Shown: positions 7,200 to 15,198 of the stretch, one piece after another
Position numbering within the stretch: position 1 is the stretch's first letter
Layout of the letters: each line of letters starts with the position of its first letter
Assembly (NCBI GenBank): GCA_913776675.1
Contig: CAJYRE010000412.1
Location: 1-17,736 of the forward strand
DNA from: Rhizobiaceae bacterium
GTDB taxonomy: Bacteria; Pseudomonadota; Alphaproteobacteria; Rhizobiales; Rhizobiaceae
DNA: 17,736 bases
Direction of reading: 5' to 3'
Notes under the pieces: model-generated
Seen by the model: only the letters and a program-made list of their open reading frames with translations
Databases searched by the model: none
What the model was told of the DNA's origin: nothing
Position numbers and translations under genes: made by a program

Positions 7200-8197
7200 T
7201 TGGTTTGCGGTTTCAAGGCTGGCTGAGAGCATTCATCATCTCCGCGCTGGTACTCTATAGCTCTGCGGCCATCGGTGAGCCTGCGCTCATCACCAGTCAT
7301 CAGATCAGCCAGTTCAGGCCGCGGTCTGATCTGCGCACGTTCGGCAAGCTCGAATTTGTCGGCGGGCTGGTGATGTCGTCGTCAAACCCTGTGTTTGGGG
7401 GCTGGTCTTCCATCCGATTTTTGCAAGACGGCAAGCATTTCATTGGTGTTCTCGATACCGGACACTGGATTTCCGGCGAAATCGAGCGGGATGACAAGGG
7501 CAGGCTATCGGGTCTTGGCGCGGTTTCTCTCGCTCCGATGGTAAATGCCAAAGGCTGCACCGATCATGCCAAGGTGCAGATGGATGCGGAAAGCCTCGCC
7601 ATTCGGGATGGCAAGATTTATGTGGGGTTTGAGCAATTTCATCGTATCGATCCCTATCCGTTGAGCGGATTTGAGACGGCGAAGCCGGAAGCCAGTCTGC
7701 TACTGCCCTTTCCAGTTCGCGTTCTGCGCAAAAATCGCAGTCTGGAAACAGTCGTGGTCGCGCCGAAGAATGGCCCACTGGCCGGTGGCTTGATTACCAT
7801 CAGCGAAGAAAGCGTCGATCAGCAGGGCAATCTTTATGCAGGCATTGTGGATGGCCCGCAAACGGGAGCGTTCAAGGTGGTGCGGCGCGATGATTTTGAT
7901 GTCACGGACGCAGCCTTTCTGCCCGATGGCGATCTGATCCTGCTGGAACGGCGCTTTACCCTGCTGCGTGGTCTTGGCATGCGCCTTGTCCGCGTCAAGG
8001 GCGACAGCATCAAGCCCGGCGCGCTCGTGGACGGCGTAACTCTGCTGGAAGCGGACTATGCCGCGCAGATCGACAATATGGAAGGTCTTGACGTGATTGA
8101 TAGGGGCAATGGCGACATCCGCCTGATCCTCGTCTCGGACGACAATCACTTTTCCCTGCAACGCAATCTGATGTTGGAGTTTCGCCTGCTGCCGTGA
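7196..8197 (+). CDS. Secreted esterase-like phytase family protein
   Basis: The 333-residue protein begins with a signal peptide: basic R5 and R11, a hydrophobic stretch at about 12-26 ([16 protein letters not shown]) and a probable cleavage near residue 27. The mature part looks like a beta-propeller of the esterase-like phytase family (PF13449): [62 protein letters not shown] and [10 protein letters not shown] are typical blade segments. The substrate is unknown; phosphoesterase or lipid-linked roles have been suggested for the family, but nothing here tests it. Its ATG overlaps the cobT stop (ATGA), so it is probably expressed with cobST, though a link to cobalamin synthesis is not evident. 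It converges on the transporter gene at 8217. Confidence 0.85.
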   Translation: MIGLRFQGWLRAFIISALVLYSSAAIGEPALITSHQISQFRPRSDLRTFGKLEFVGGLVMSSSNPVFGGWSSIRFLQDGKHFIGVLDTGHWISGEIERDDKGRLSGLGAVSLAPMVNAKGCTDHAKVQMDAESLAIRDGKIYVGFEQFHRIDPYPLSGFETAKPEASLLLPFPVRVLRKNRSLETVVVAPKNGPLAGGLITISEESVDQQGNLYAGIVDGPQTGAFKVVRRDDFDVTDAAFLPDGDLILLERRFTLLRGLGMRLVRVKGDSIKPGALVDGVTLLEADYAAQIDNMEGLDVIDRGNGDIRLILVSDDNHFSLQRNLMLEFRLLP

Positions 8198-8211
8198 AGC
8201 AACAGGCGAAA
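8180..8211. terminator. Possible bidirectional hairpin between convergent genes
   Basis: TTTCGCCTG (8180-8188) pairs perfectly with CAGGCGAAA (8203-8211) around a 14-nt loop that contains the stop codon of the phytase-like gene. The position between convergent genes suits termination, but there is no U-tract in either direction. Confidence 0.3.
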
Positions 8212-8216
8212 TCGTG

Positions 8217-8849
8217 TCAGCTTCTAGCCGGCTGATAAGGCTTGAGCGCTGCCATCGCCGCGCCATAGGGCAGCAGCATGATGATGCCCATCAGTGTTTT
8301 CACGGTGAAATCACCAAGTGCCCAGGAAACCCAGCGGGGAATCTCTGGTGGAAAGACACCCAGCATTGGTGCCCAGGTGATGGCAAAATCATCGTTCGGA
8401 CCGATGAAGCCGAAGAGTGGCGCAAAGGACAGCGAGAAGAAAATCACGGTATCCAGCACAGAGCCAAACAGCGAGCCAGCCAGCGGAGCCTTCCACCAGC
8501 TTTGCTGACGCAAGCGGTTGAACACAGTGATGTCGAGCAGTTGCCCCACCAGATAGGCCGTGCCGGAGGCAATGGCAATGCGCGGTTGCGAGGTGATGAA
8601 AGACAGTGTTACCCCCACCAGAAAACCCACAAACACCACGCGACGGGCGGTTTTGGGGCCAAACTGACGATTGGTGAGATCTGTGACGAGAAAAGCCACC
8701 GGATAGGTGAAAGCACCAAAGGTGAGAAGATCGCCAAGCTGGATGCCCGCCAATTCGCCCTTCAGTGGATACTGAACAAGAATGTTGGAGGCCACCACAA
8801 CGGCGGTCATGAGAAGGCTATAGATGAGGATGTGTCGTGTCAGACGCAT
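8217..8849 (-). CDS. VUT family queuosine-precursor transporter (YhhQ-like)
   Basis: The 210-residue protein is an integral membrane protein with about six hydrophobic segments. Family marks are SNILVQYPL (about 21-29), FGAFTYPVAFLVTDLTNRQF (about 45-64), FITSQPRIAIASGTAYLVGQ and a GSLFGSVLDTVIFF segment, the VUT/YhhQ pattern. Family members in E. coli import queuosine precursors (preQ0/preQ1) for tRNA modification; the exact substrate here is inferred. An AGGG Shine-Dalgarno sits about 8 nt before the ATG, within a leader that folds into two hairpins (8859-8897). The gene follows, on the same strand, a hairpin terminator of the DoxX gene, so it probably has its own promoter. Confidence 0.88.
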   Translation of the reverse strand: MRLTRHILIYSLLMTAVVVASNILVQYPLKGELAGIQLGDLLTFGAFTYPVAFLVTDLTNRQFGPKTARRVVFVGFLVGVTLSFITSQPRIAIASGTAYLVGQLLDITVFNRLRQQSWWKAPLAGSLFGSVLDTVIFFSLSFAPLFGFIGPNDDFAITWAPMLGVFPPEIPRWVSWALGDFTVKTLMGIIMLLPYGAAMAALKPYQPARS

Positions 8850-8858
8850 TTTTTTACC

Positions 8859-8897
8859 CTGGGTGATGCCACCAGCAAGAGGACGTTAAAGCCCTCT
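8859..8897 (-). promoter_or_regulatory. Two tandem hairpins in the leader of the VUT transporter gene
   Basis: Read on the minus strand, a first stem AGAGGGC/GTCCTCT (8878-8897, one G-T pair, 6-nt loop) is followed by a second, CTGGTG paired with CACCCAG with a bulged C (8859-8875, 4-nt loop). The second stem partly covers the AGGG Shine-Dalgarno at 8857-8860, and an A-run leads to the ATG at 8849. A TTGACC box at 8919-8924 could be the -35 of a promoter for this leader. The structure could control translation, but no known riboswitch class fits. Confidence 0.35.
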
Positions 8898-8939
8898 CAA
8901 ACAGTCTGCGTGCGTTCAGGTCAAGCTTTTTTTAGGAAA

Positions 8940-8978
8940 AGAGCGTTTCATGGCCGCATGCAGGCAACGAAACGCTCT
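8940..8978 (-). terminator. Hairpin terminator of the DoxX gene
   Basis: A 10-bp perfect stem (AGAGCGTTTC at 8940-8949 with GAAACGCTCT at 8969-8978) encloses a 19-nt loop with a further small GC stem. In the minus direction it is followed by TTTTCC, giving a moderate intrinsic terminator 35 nt after the DoxX stop. Confidence 0.6.
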
Positions 8979-9012
8979 ATGTGTCGTTCAGAAGGCCAGC
9001 TTCCGCTGTGGT

Positions 9013-9504
9013 TCAGGCAATCCAGCGCAGGGCAGGATTGTGTTCAAAGACGCTGAGGCGAGAGACCACGGCATCCAGACCAAAATAGTGGCCTGCTCTG
9101 CGCATGATCAGCAAGACCAGCAGCATGGCATAAATCAGGTGCTCATCAATCAGGACGTTATTGATGCTCTGCACATAGGGGAAATCCAGATGGGCGGTCC
9201 AATAGGTCAGCATGATGAAGATGGCGAAGGGCGCGCTGGCTCGAACGAGAAGGCCAGAAATCAGGGACAGGCCAATCAGCATGTGTCCATATTCTACCAG
9301 AAAAGCGATCACGGGGATCAGCGAAGACTGGGAAAGCGGGCCGTAAATGAAGTTGAAGGTTTTGGTTGAGGACAAGAACCCCGCAACATAGCCTGTGCTG
9401 CCGTAATGATGGATGGATGCCCAGAGGAAGACCCAGCCGATAGAAATACGCAGAGCGGCCAGAAGAATGCGTTCCCCCTGACTGGTGTGATCAAGATGTG
9501 TCAT
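9013..9504 (-). CDS. DoxX family membrane protein
   Basis: The 163-residue protein has four hydrophobic segments and the DoxX pattern: LLAALRISIGWVFLWASIHH at 14-33, then PVIAFLVEYGHMLIGLSLIS and LLVRASAPFAIFIMLTYWTA, ending with a DEHLIYAMLLVLLIMRRAGH segment. DoxX/DoxD proteins are membrane proteins linked to quinone-dependent oxidation and redox stress in various bacteria; the specific role here cannot be told. The ATG at 9504 is chosen over an upstream TTG at 9543 because GAGG lies 9 nt before it. A terminator follows at 8940-8978 and the rpmB terminator lies upstream, so the gene is probably monocistronic. A small palindrome at about 9553-9570 in the promoter region could be an operator. 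Confidence 0.85.
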   Translation of the reverse strand: MTHLDHTSQGERILLAALRISIGWVFLWASIHHYGSTGYVAGFLSSTKTFNFIYGPLSQSSLIPVIAFLVEYGHMLIGLSLISGLLVRASAPFAIFIMLTYWTAHLDFPYVQSINNVLIDEHLIYAMLLVLLIMRRAGHYFGLDAVVSRLSVFEHNPALRWIA

Positions 9505-9716
9505 GCTTTTTGCCTCACAATATGACGAGCTATATGTGGGCAAGCCTAATGAGGCAGCACGTTTGTGCCATGATCTGAGTCAAGAGATGGTTTTCGACGT
9601 TTTTTTGTCCAGAATGACCTTTTCCACGATGTGTCATCGCTGACGTCCTGACATAGAAAAAGGTTCATATGTTTCCATATGAACCTTTCAATCAGTGTAA
9701 GAAATTTGTGCGAAGC
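9505..9716. other. 212-nt gap between DoxX gene and rpmB
   Basis: This gap holds the rpmB terminator (9659-9688), a GCAC-GTTT-GTGC palindrome (9557-9568) and a TTGACT box on the minus strand near 9580 that could be the -35 of the DoxX promoter, although no good -10 follows. I see no coding sequence. Confidence 0.5.
9659..9688 (-). terminator. Strong intrinsic terminator of rpmB
   Basis: AAAGGTTCATATG (9659-9671) and CATATGAACCTTT (9676-9688) form a perfect 13-bp stem with a 4-nt loop, followed in the minus direction by a run of T. It begins 28 nt after the rpmB stop and is the clearest terminator in the window. Confidence 0.9.
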
Positions 9717-10007
9717 TTATGCAGCAACAGCAGTTTTCTTAACGATCTGGCGACGCAGCAGGCGTGCGCGCATGCTCAGTTCGCTTTCATTCGCCTTCAA
9801 AAGGAAAGCGTCGAGGCCACCGCGATGCTCTACGGAACGCAGAGCAGCAGCAGAAACGCGAAGACGATAGCGCTGGCCGAGGGCATCGGAAATCAGCGTT
9901 ACATCGCACAGGTTGGGCAGGAACTTGCGACGGGTCTTGTTGTTTGCGTGGCTTACATTGTTACCCGACTGGACGCCCTTGCCGGTCAATTCGCAACTGC
10001 GTGACAT
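9717..10007 (-). CDS. rpmB: 50S ribosomal protein L28
   Basis: The 96-residue protein is ribosomal protein L28 of the large subunit. It begins [20 protein letters not shown] and has [11 protein letters not shown], the conserved L28 N-terminal segment, then a [20 protein letters not shown] core and a basic C-terminal tail. The length matches alphaproteobacterial L28 rather than the shorter 78-residue E. coli form. The second Cys of the zinc-type N-terminal pair is absent, as in many L28 proteins. The ATG at 10007 has AGGTG about 6 nt upstream; an open frame continues upstream but is non-coding. The gene has its own near-consensus promoter (10096-10124) and terminator (9659-9688), so it is expressed alone. 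Confidence 0.97.
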   Translation of the reverse strand: MSRSCELTGKGVQSGNNVSHANNKTRRKFLPNLCDVTLISDALGQRYRLRVSAAALRSVEHRGGLDAFLLKANESELSMRARLLRRQIVKKTAVAA

Positions 10008-10230
10008 GATGCACCTATTCTTCTTGGCAATTGGATCTGCTCCCCAGCAAAAACTATGGGCGCAATCCAACGCGGTCTGATTGGAAAGTTGCGGTTCTAT
10101 AGTCAGCCAAGGCGGCCACGTCAAGACAAACCTTGGCAAAACGGCGTATTTCTCGACTCGGCGGCTATCGTCTTGCCACAGTAGGGGTGATAAATGCCAT
10201 GGAATCTCTGGTTTGAGGAACGGTGTCCTG
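10008..10230. other. 223-nt divergent intergenic region, rpmB and DUF3108 gene
   Basis: It contains the rpmB promoter and an 88-nt rpmB leader on the minus strand, and the promoter region and Shine-Dalgarno (GAGGAA at 10215-10220) of the DUF3108 gene on the plus strand. No additional gene is supported. Confidence 0.5.
10096..10124 (-). promoter_or_regulatory. rpmB promoter
   Basis: Minus-strand TTGACG (10119-10124), a 17-nt spacer and TATAGA (10096-10101) form a near-consensus sigma-70 promoter about 90 nt before the rpmB ATG. It is the best promoter in the window. Confidence 0.75.
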
Positions 10231-11010
10231 ATGGGTTTGCGTCTATTTTCTGTTGTTGCTGTCTTCCTGGCGGGAGTGCTTCCGTCCGTTGGGGCCGATC
10301 ATTATCGCACCGAATATCGGGTGAGTGTGATTGGCCTGCCGGTGGCGCGTGCAACCTTTACCACGCAATTGAGCGATCCCGGCTATACCATTACCGGCAA
10401 CATTACCTCGGCGGGGATTGTCAACGTTTTCACCAGTATGAATGCGAAAAGCACCGTGACCGGCACCATGCTGCCGGGAGACAGGATGCAGCCTAAATCC
10501 TACCATCTGATCTATACGCGCGGTAAGCGCACCCGCACCTATGATGTGCAATATGCGGGCGGCAATATTGTGCAAACCTCGATCACGCCGGAGCCAAACC
10601 GCGACAGCAATCGCTGGATTCCCGTCAAGGCTTCTGATTTCAAATCGGTTCTTGATCCGATCGGGGCGTTGATCATTCCGGCCAGCGGGCCTGACCCTGC
10701 AAAGATCTGCGGACGGACCTTGCCGGTGTATGATGGAGAAAGTCGTATGGATCTGGTGCTGGCTCCCAAAGGCAAAGCCAGTTTTGACGCGGGCAATGTG
10801 TCGGGTGAAGCGGTGGTCTGCTCGGTGCGCTATATCCCCAAATCGGGCTTCAACAAGGATCAATCGGACATTGATTATCTGCGCAATGCGACGAGCATGG
10901 AAATCTGGTTTGCAAAAACCCGCACAGGGTCGTTATATGCTCCGGTTTATGCTCGCGTTCCGACCCGTATCGGCACGCTTTCCATCACCGCGACAGCCTT
11001 TGGGAAATAA
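10231..11010 (+). CDS. Secreted DUF3108 domain protein
   Basis: The 259-residue protein starts with a signal peptide ([20 protein letters not shown]; probable cleavage after VGA at 20-22), so the mature domain would be periplasmic. It resembles DUF3108: an early [20 protein letters not shown] strand pair, a mid [20 protein letters not shown] segment, [10 protein letters not shown], and a C-terminal [16 protein letters not shown] followed by a closing [17 protein letters not shown] strand. Two cysteines (in KICGRTL and AVVCSVRY) may form a disulfide. The function is unknown. The ATG at 10231 with GAGGAA about 10 nt upstream is preferred over the open extension to 10081. The EamA transporter gene follows after 34 nt and may be cotranscribed. 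Confidence 0.8.
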   Translation: MGLRLFSVVAVFLAGVLPSVGADHYRTEYRVSVIGLPVARATFTTQLSDPGYTITGNITSAGIVNVFTSMNAKSTVTGTMLPGDRMQPKSYHLIYTRGKRTRTYDVQYAGGNIVQTSITPEPNRDSNRWIPVKASDFKSVLDPIGALIIPASGPDPAKICGRTLPVYDGESRMDLVLAPKGKASFDAGNVSGEAVVCSVRYIPKSGFNKDQSDIDYLRNATSMEIWFAKTRTGSLYAPVYARVPTRIGTLSITATAFGK

Positions 11011-11044
11011 TCCTTTGCGGTGTCGCATAACGCTTTAGGATCGC

Positions 11045-11917
11045 ATGAAGCTTCGCGCCACCTTGATCGGATTTTCGGCCATTTTGATGTGGTCGTTTCT
11101 GGCTTTGCTCACGGCGGCGTCGGGTGCCATGCCGCCATTTCAGTTGTCAGCCATTTGCTTTGCCATTGGCAGCCTGCCGGGGGTGGCAACATTCATTTTG
11201 AAACCGGAGCGGCTCAAGCTTCTGAAACAGGCTCCGAAAGTCTGGATTGTTGGCATTGCAGGCCTGTTTGGCTACCATTTCCTCTATTTCACCGCCCTTC
11301 GCAATGCGCCTGCGGTGGAGGCGGGGTTGATTGCCTATCTTTGGCCTCTGCTGATTGTGTTTGGCTCTGCTCTGTTGCCCGGTGAGCGGCTGCGCTGGTA
11401 TCATATGGCGGGAGCGTTGGCGGGCCTGTGTGGCACTGCCCTGATCATTGGCAAAAATGGTCTGTCGTTTGATGCGACCTATGCGCTGGGCTATGGCGCG
11501 GCGGGTCTGTGCGCCTTGACATGGTCTGGCTATTCGCTGCTGACTCGGCGCTTTGACGCGGTGTCCACCGATGTGGTCACGGGCTTTTGCCTTGCCACAT
11601 CGCTGTTGTCGCTGGTGTGCCATCTGGGGCTTGAACAGACGGTCTGGCCCGATGCCGCCAGCCAGTGGGTTGCGGTTGTGGGACTTGGTCTGTTGCCGGT
11701 GGGGTTGGCGTTTTATGCTTGGGATTTTGGAGTCAAAAATGGTGACATCCAGATTTTGGGCGCTGCCAGCTATGCAGCGCCCTTGCTGTCAACGCTTATT
11801 CTGCTGCTGTTCGGGTTTGCAGAGCCGGGCTGGCGCATTCTGGCTGCATGTGTGCTGATTACGGGTGGGGCGGTTTTGGCTGCCAGCGATATGTTGTGCA
11901 AAACAGCCAAGACGTGA
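11045..11917 (+). CDS. EamA/DMT family transporter, YddG-like
   Basis: The 290-residue protein has about ten hydrophobic segments arranged as two five-helix EamA repeats. The first repeat runs from FSAILMWSFLALLTAASG to the LCGTALIIGKNG segment, with GLIAYLWPLLIVFGSALLPG in its middle; the second starts at GYGAAGLCALTWSGYSLLTR and ends with AACVLITGGAVLAASDM. Members of this drug/metabolite transporter superfamily export or import small metabolites. The AYLWPLLI segment recalls YddG, an exporter of aromatic amino acids in E. coli, but the substrate here is not determined. An AGGA sequence precedes the ATG. The terminator-like hairpin at 11930-11966 follows 12 nt after the stop. Confidence 0.85.
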   Translation: MKLRATLIGFSAILMWSFLALLTAASGAMPPFQLSAICFAIGSLPGVATFILKPERLKLLKQAPKVWIVGIAGLFGYHFLYFTALRNAPAVEAGLIAYLWPLLIVFGSALLPGERLRWYHMAGALAGLCGTALIIGKNGLSFDATYALGYGAAGLCALTWSGYSLLTRRFDAVSTDVVTGFCLATSLLSLVCHLGLEQTVWPDAASQWVAVVGLGLLPVGLAFYAWDFGVKNGDIQILGAASYAAPLLSTLILLLFGFAEPGWRILAACVLITGGAVLAASDMLCKTAKT

Positions 11918-11929
11918 GCCTCGGTATTC

Positions 11930-11966
11930 GAGCATGTCAGTGTTTCCCGAAAACGCTGACATGCTC
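11930..11966. terminator. Large palindrome between convergent genes, likely bidirectional terminator
   Basis: GAGCATGTCAG (11930-11940) pairs with CTGACATGCTC (11956-11966), and the stem continues inward through a T-G pair, G-C and three T-A pairs to a 5-nt loop, about 16 bp in all. The plus-strand 3' flank is CTAAGCCTTTTGC, so the T-run is weak. Its last base is the first base of the cupin stop. It resembles the dispersed GCATGTC-type palindromes of rhizobial genomes. Confidence 0.55.
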
Positions 11967-12397
11967 TAAGCCTTTTGCCCCGGTGCCCAGCCCGGTGCGG
12001 CCATTTCAAACGCCTCAAAGACAAAGCCAGGAGCCACTGTGCAGCCCACCAGTGTAAAAGCACCAAGGCTTTCCGCCGCTTGCCAGCTTTGGGCTGGAAT
12101 AACGGCTTGCGGACGTTGACCAGTGGTGAGATCAAGCCCGAGAATGGTGGTCTGAATGGTTTCTCCATCATCCGAACGATGCAACGCCAAAGGTGAGCCG
12201 GCATAATAGTGCCAGACTTCGGCTGCATCCATTACCCGATGCCAGTGGGATCGTTGTCCGGCTTCCAGCAGATAATAAATGGCGGTGGAATGACCACGCG
12301 GGCCACCATGGGTGTCTCGAAAGGTTTCCGTATACCAGCCGCCTTCAGGATGTGGCTGCATTGCCAGTGCGGCAATGATGTCCTTTGCCGTTTGCAT
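11966..12397 (-). CDS. Cupin_5 (DUF985) family protein
   Basis: The 143-residue protein is a cupin of the DUF985/cupin_5 type. It begins [20 protein letters not shown], followed by WYTETFRD and STAIYYLLEAGQRSHWHRV. H51, H53, E60 and H63 (SHWHRVMDAAEVWHYYAG) match a cupin metal site, and LGAFTLVGCTVAPGFVFEAF is the second conserved motif. Its reaction is unknown. The start overlaps the gloB stop by one base (TAATG, 12395-12399), so translation is probably coupled and the two genes form one operon. No promoter is visible between them. Confidence 0.88.
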   Translation of the reverse strand: MQTAKDIIAALAMQPHPEGGWYTETFRDTHGGPRGHSTAIYYLLEAGQRSHWHRVMDAAEVWHYYAGSPLALHRSDDGETIQTTILGLDLTTGQRPQAVIPAQSWQAAESLGAFTLVGCTVAPGFVFEAFEMAAPGWAPGQKA

Positions 12398-13167
12398 TAA
12401 AAATTGTCCTTGCGCTTGCGGATTTCGGCAAACACCTCCTCGTTGCTTTTGCCTTCCATCAACAGATGGCGACGAATGGCTGGATCGGCGACGCGCAGGA
12501 AAGGATTGGTTTCCTTTTCCAGATACATGGTGGTGGGGATGGTGAAGCCGCCTTTGGCCCGCAGGGCTTCAATGTCTTTGGCGCGTTCAATCAATCTTTG
12601 GTTGTCCGGATCAATTGTCAGGGCAAAACGGGCGTTGGACAGTGTATATTCATGACCAAAATAGATGGCGGTTTCATCTGGCAGCACGGCCAGTTTTTGC
12701 AGGGAATGCCACATATCTGCTGCCGAGCGTTCAAACAGCCGCCCACACCCGAGCGCAAACAGGGTGTCGGCGGCAAATAGCAGTTTGTCATCGGTGAAAC
12801 TGTAGCAGATATGGCCTGCCGTGTGGCCGGGCGTTTCAATCACGCGGACGCGATGTTGGCCAAACAGAAATTCATCACCATCGCCCACCGTGCGATCCAG
12901 GCCAGGAATGGCAACGGCCTCATTGATGGGGCCGATGATTTCGCAGCCATATTCTTTTTTCAGGGCCAGATTGGCTTCCACATGGTCTGTGTGGTGATGG
13001 GTGGTGAAAATATGGGTGATGGTCCAGCCGCGTTTTTCGGCCATGGCCACGATGGGGGCATATTCCGGTGCATCGATGCAGGCGGTCAGGCCGGATTCGG
13101 GGCAATGAACCAGCACGCCAAAATTATCCGTACGACACAGGAATGTTTCAATTTGCAGGCTCTTCAT
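12397..13167 (-). CDS. gloB: Hydroxyacylglutathione hydrolase (glyoxalase II)
   Basis: The 256-residue cytosolic enzyme hydrolyses S-D-lactoylglutathione to D-lactate and glutathione, the second step of methylglyoxal detoxification. The metallo-beta-lactamase metal motif TxHxHxDH appears as TTHHHTDH (55-62), followed by ETPGHTAGH (111-119), [15 protein letters not shown] (132-146) and YFGHEYT (169-175). The remaining metal ligands are H115, D134 and H172. The C-terminal domain with NPFLRV (221-226) and [14 protein letters not shown] completes the usual length. The ATG at 13167 is chosen over an upstream extension because the family N terminus starts at [12 protein letters not shown] promoter-like pair lies at 13203-13231. 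It overlaps the cupin gene by TAATG. Confidence 0.96.
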   Translation of the reverse strand: MKSLQIETFLCRTDNFGVLVHCPESGLTACIDAPEYAPIVAMAEKRGWTITHIFTTHHHTDHVEANLALKKEYGCEIIGPINEAVAIPGLDRTVGDGDEFLFGQHRVRVIETPGHTAGHICYSFTDDKLLFAADTLFALGCGRLFERSAADMWHSLQKLAVLPDETAIYFGHEYTLSNARFALTIDPDNQRLIERAKDIEALRAKGGFTIPTTMYLEKETNPFLRVADPAIRRHLLMEGKSNEEVFAEIRKRKDNF

Positions 13168-13202
13168 GGCGTAAACTTTCTCAACGGGGTCTGTTGTGCT
13201 TA

Positions 13203-13231
13203 AATCTAGTGTCGGGGGCCTTGATGTCCAA
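13203..13231 (-). promoter_or_regulatory. Possible promoter of gloB and cupin operon
   Basis: Minus-strand TTGGAC (13226-13231) and TAGATT (13203-13208) are spaced by 17 nt, giving a leader of about 28 nt. The boxes are moderate matches to the sigma-70 consensus. Confidence 0.45.
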
Positions 13232-13255
13232 CAGTTGAGTGCTAACAATCCTCTC

Positions 13256-14017
13256 ATGCATGTGGATATTGTTGATCTTCGCCAGTTTTACCACTCCCAA
13301 CTTGGTTATGTCGCCGAGCAGTCGATCTCTATGGCGCTGGCGTCTGTGTGGCATCGGTTGCCGGAAGAGCGTCTGGTGGGGCTCGGCTATTCGGTTCCTT
13401 ATCTGGATCGGTTCAGGGCCGATACCGAGCGCACCTTTGCCTTCATGCCAGCCGGTCAGGGGGCTGTGAACTGGCCGCCCGGCGAGCCTTCTGCCACGGC
13501 GCTGGTGTTTGATGAGGAATTGCCCCTGCCGGATAGCTCTGTGGATCGGGTGCTGATGGTGCATTCTCTGGAGTTTGCTGAAAATCCACGCGAAACCCTC
13601 AAGGAAATCTGGCGGGTTCTGGCTCCGGGAGGGCGGTTGGTGATTGTTGTGCCCAATCGCCGCGGGGTCTGGGCCCGGATGGATCACACACCGTTTGGCG
13701 CAGGCCGTCCCTATTCGCGCGGGCAATTGACGGCCCTGTTCCGGGAAGCCAATTTTACCCCCGGTGCCAGTGCCGAGGCGCTGTTTTTTCCGCCGTCGCG
13801 GCTGAAGATGGTGCTGAGGATGCGCAGCGTTTTTGAACGCTTCGGGCGGGTTTTGTCGCCCGCCTTTGCCGGTGTCATTGTGGTGGAAGCCGAAAAGCGG
13901 CTGTATCAGGGCTTGCCTGTGGCTGCCAAGGCCTCGCGGCGCGTGTTCGTGCCGGTTCTTTCCCCTCAGGGTGTGCCAACAACGCGTACCAGTGCCTCGC
14001 CACCCTCGACAAAATAG
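13256..14017 (+). CDS. SAM-dependent methyltransferase-like protein
   Basis: The 253-residue protein looks like a class I methyltransferase of the UbiE/COQ5-type fold: [15 protein letters not shown] (39-53) stands in for the SAM-binding glycine loop, [20 protein letters not shown] (82-101) includes the acidic and motif IV region, [20 protein letters not shown] (103-122) and [20 protein letters not shown] (123-142) are the typical post-motif helix and strand. The glycine loop is not the usual DxGxGxG, so activity needs testing. The substrate is unknown. The ATG at 13256 fits the family better than the GTG at 13196 but has no clear Shine-Dalgarno. hisC follows after 74 nt in the same direction with no terminator, so it may be the first gene of that unit. 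Confidence 0.8.
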   Translation: MHVDIVDLRQFYHSQLGYVAEQSISMALASVWHRLPEERLVGLGYSVPYLDRFRADTERTFAFMPAGQGAVNWPPGEPSATALVFDEELPLPDSSVDRVLMVHSLEFAENPRETLKEIWRVLAPGGRLVIVVPNRRGVWARMDHTPFGAGRPYSRGQLTALFREANFTPGASAEALFFPPSRLKMVLRMRSVFERFGRVLSPAFAGVIVVEAEKRLYQGLPVAAKASRRVFVPVLSPQGVPTTRTSASPPSTK

Positions 14018-14091
14018 GCGTTCCGGGCTATTGGCCTGTTGTTCTTCTCTGCTGGCTCAGGCTGGCAATTTCATGATCAGGAAACAGTTTG

Positions 14092-15198
14092 ATGAGCAGT
14101 GACATGAGCCAGCCAGTTCCGCGTCCGGGAATTCTCGATATTGCCGCCTATGTACCCGGCAAGGAACATGCGCCGGGCGTGGCCAAGGTGTATAAGCTGT
14201 CATCGAACGAAACGCCCCTCGGCCCAAGCCCCAAAGCCATTGAAGCGTTCAAAAGTGCTGCCGGGAATCTGGAGATTTATCCCGATGGGCAAGCGCTGAA
14301 ACTGCGCCAAGCCATTGCCAGCGCCCATGGCTTGAACCCGGCCAATATTATCTGCGGCAATGGCTCGGATGAGCTGTTGGGCCTGCTGTGCCATGTTTAT
14401 CTGGGTGCGGGCGACGAAGCGATCATCACCGAACATGGTTTTCTGGTCTACAAGATCCAGATCATGGGGGCGGGTGCAACCCCCGTGACCGTGAAGGAAA
14501 AGGATTGCCAGGTGGATGTGGATGCCATTCTGGCCGCCGTGACGGCCAAAACCAAAATGGTCTTCATTGCCAACCCCGGTAATCCAACCGGAACCTATGT
14601 GGCGGGCGCTGAGATCCGCCGTCTGGTGGCGGGCTTGCCCAAGCATGTGCTGCTGGTGCTGGATGCGGCTTACGCCGAATATGTGCGGCGCAATGATTAT
14701 GAAGCCGGTCTTGAGATTGTCTCAGAAAACCGCAACGTGGTGATGACCCGGACATTTTCGAAGATTCATGGTCTTGCGGCTCTGCGCATTGGCTGGATGT
14801 ATGGTCCGGCGGCCATTCTGGATGCATTGAACCGCATTCGTGGCCCGTTTAACATGAATGCACCAGCGATTGCGGCGGGTGAAGCCGCTATTCTGGACCG
14901 GGATTTTGCCGACAAAGCGGTGCAATTCAATCTGGAATGGTTGGAAAAGCTGACCGCTGCCTTTGAAGGTCTGGGTTTGAAAGTAACCCCCTCTGTCACC
15001 AATTTCCTGCTGATCCATTTTCCGGATCAGGATGGCAAGCGTGCTACGGATGCCGATGAATTCCTGACCAGCCGTGGCTTTATCCTGCGGGCGGTGAAGG
15101 GCTATGGTTTTGCCAATGCGCTGCGCATGTCGGTGGGTACAGCAGAGGCCAACGAAGGCGTGATTGCCGCGCTGACCGAGTTTATGAGAAAATCCTGA
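14092..15198 (+). CDS. hisC: Histidinol-phosphate/aromatic aminotransferase HisC
   Basis: The 368-residue PLP enzyme belongs to the HisC family of class II-type aminotransferases. Marks are [14 protein letters not shown] (36-49), GNGSDELL (89-96), NPGNPTG (161-167), DAAYAEY (191-197), the PLP lysine in [15 protein letters not shown] (221-235, K224), and R232. HisC converts imidazole-acetol phosphate to histidinol phosphate; several homologues also transaminate aromatic amino-acid precursors. Its fusion-like coupling to the prephenate dehydrogenase gene (TGATG overlap, one shared base) suggests a role in tyrosine and phenylalanine formation here. The ATG at 14092 follows AGGAAACAG by 9 nt; the TTG at 14089 and ATG at 14104 are alternatives. 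Confidence 0.93.
   Translation: MSSDMSQPVPRPGILDIAAYVPGKEHAPGVAKVYKLSSNETPLGPSPKAIEAFKSAAGNLEIYPDGQALKLRQAIASAHGLNPANIICGNGSDELLGLLCHVYLGAGDEAIITEHGFLVYKIQIMGAGATPVTVKEKDCQVDVDAILAAVTAKTKMVFIANPGNPTGTYVAGAEIRRLVAGLPKHVLLVLDAAYAEYVRRNDYEAGLEIVSENRNVVMTRTFSKIHGLAALRIGWMYGPAAILDALNRIRGPFNMNAPAIAAGEAAILDRDFADKAVQFNLEWLEKLTAAFEGLGLKVTPSVTNFLLIHFPDQDGKRATDADEFLTSRGFILRAVKGYGFANALRMSVGTAEANEGVIAALTEFMRKS

Noticed and set aside
8857..8897. preQ1-I riboswitch upstream of the queuosine-precursor transporter
   Set aside because: The AGAGG/CCTCT stem looks similar, but the conserved loop and the A-rich tail directly after the stem are missing.
9553..9570. Sigma-54 promoter (TGGCAC ... GC) upstream of the DoxX gene
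   Set aside because: The distance between the GG and GC elements is off by one to two bases and the -12 box is not TTGC.
13196..13255. GTG start at 13196 for the methyltransferase-like gene
   Set aside because: The extra residues do not look native and would overlap the likely gloB promoter; the ATG at 13256 fits the family.
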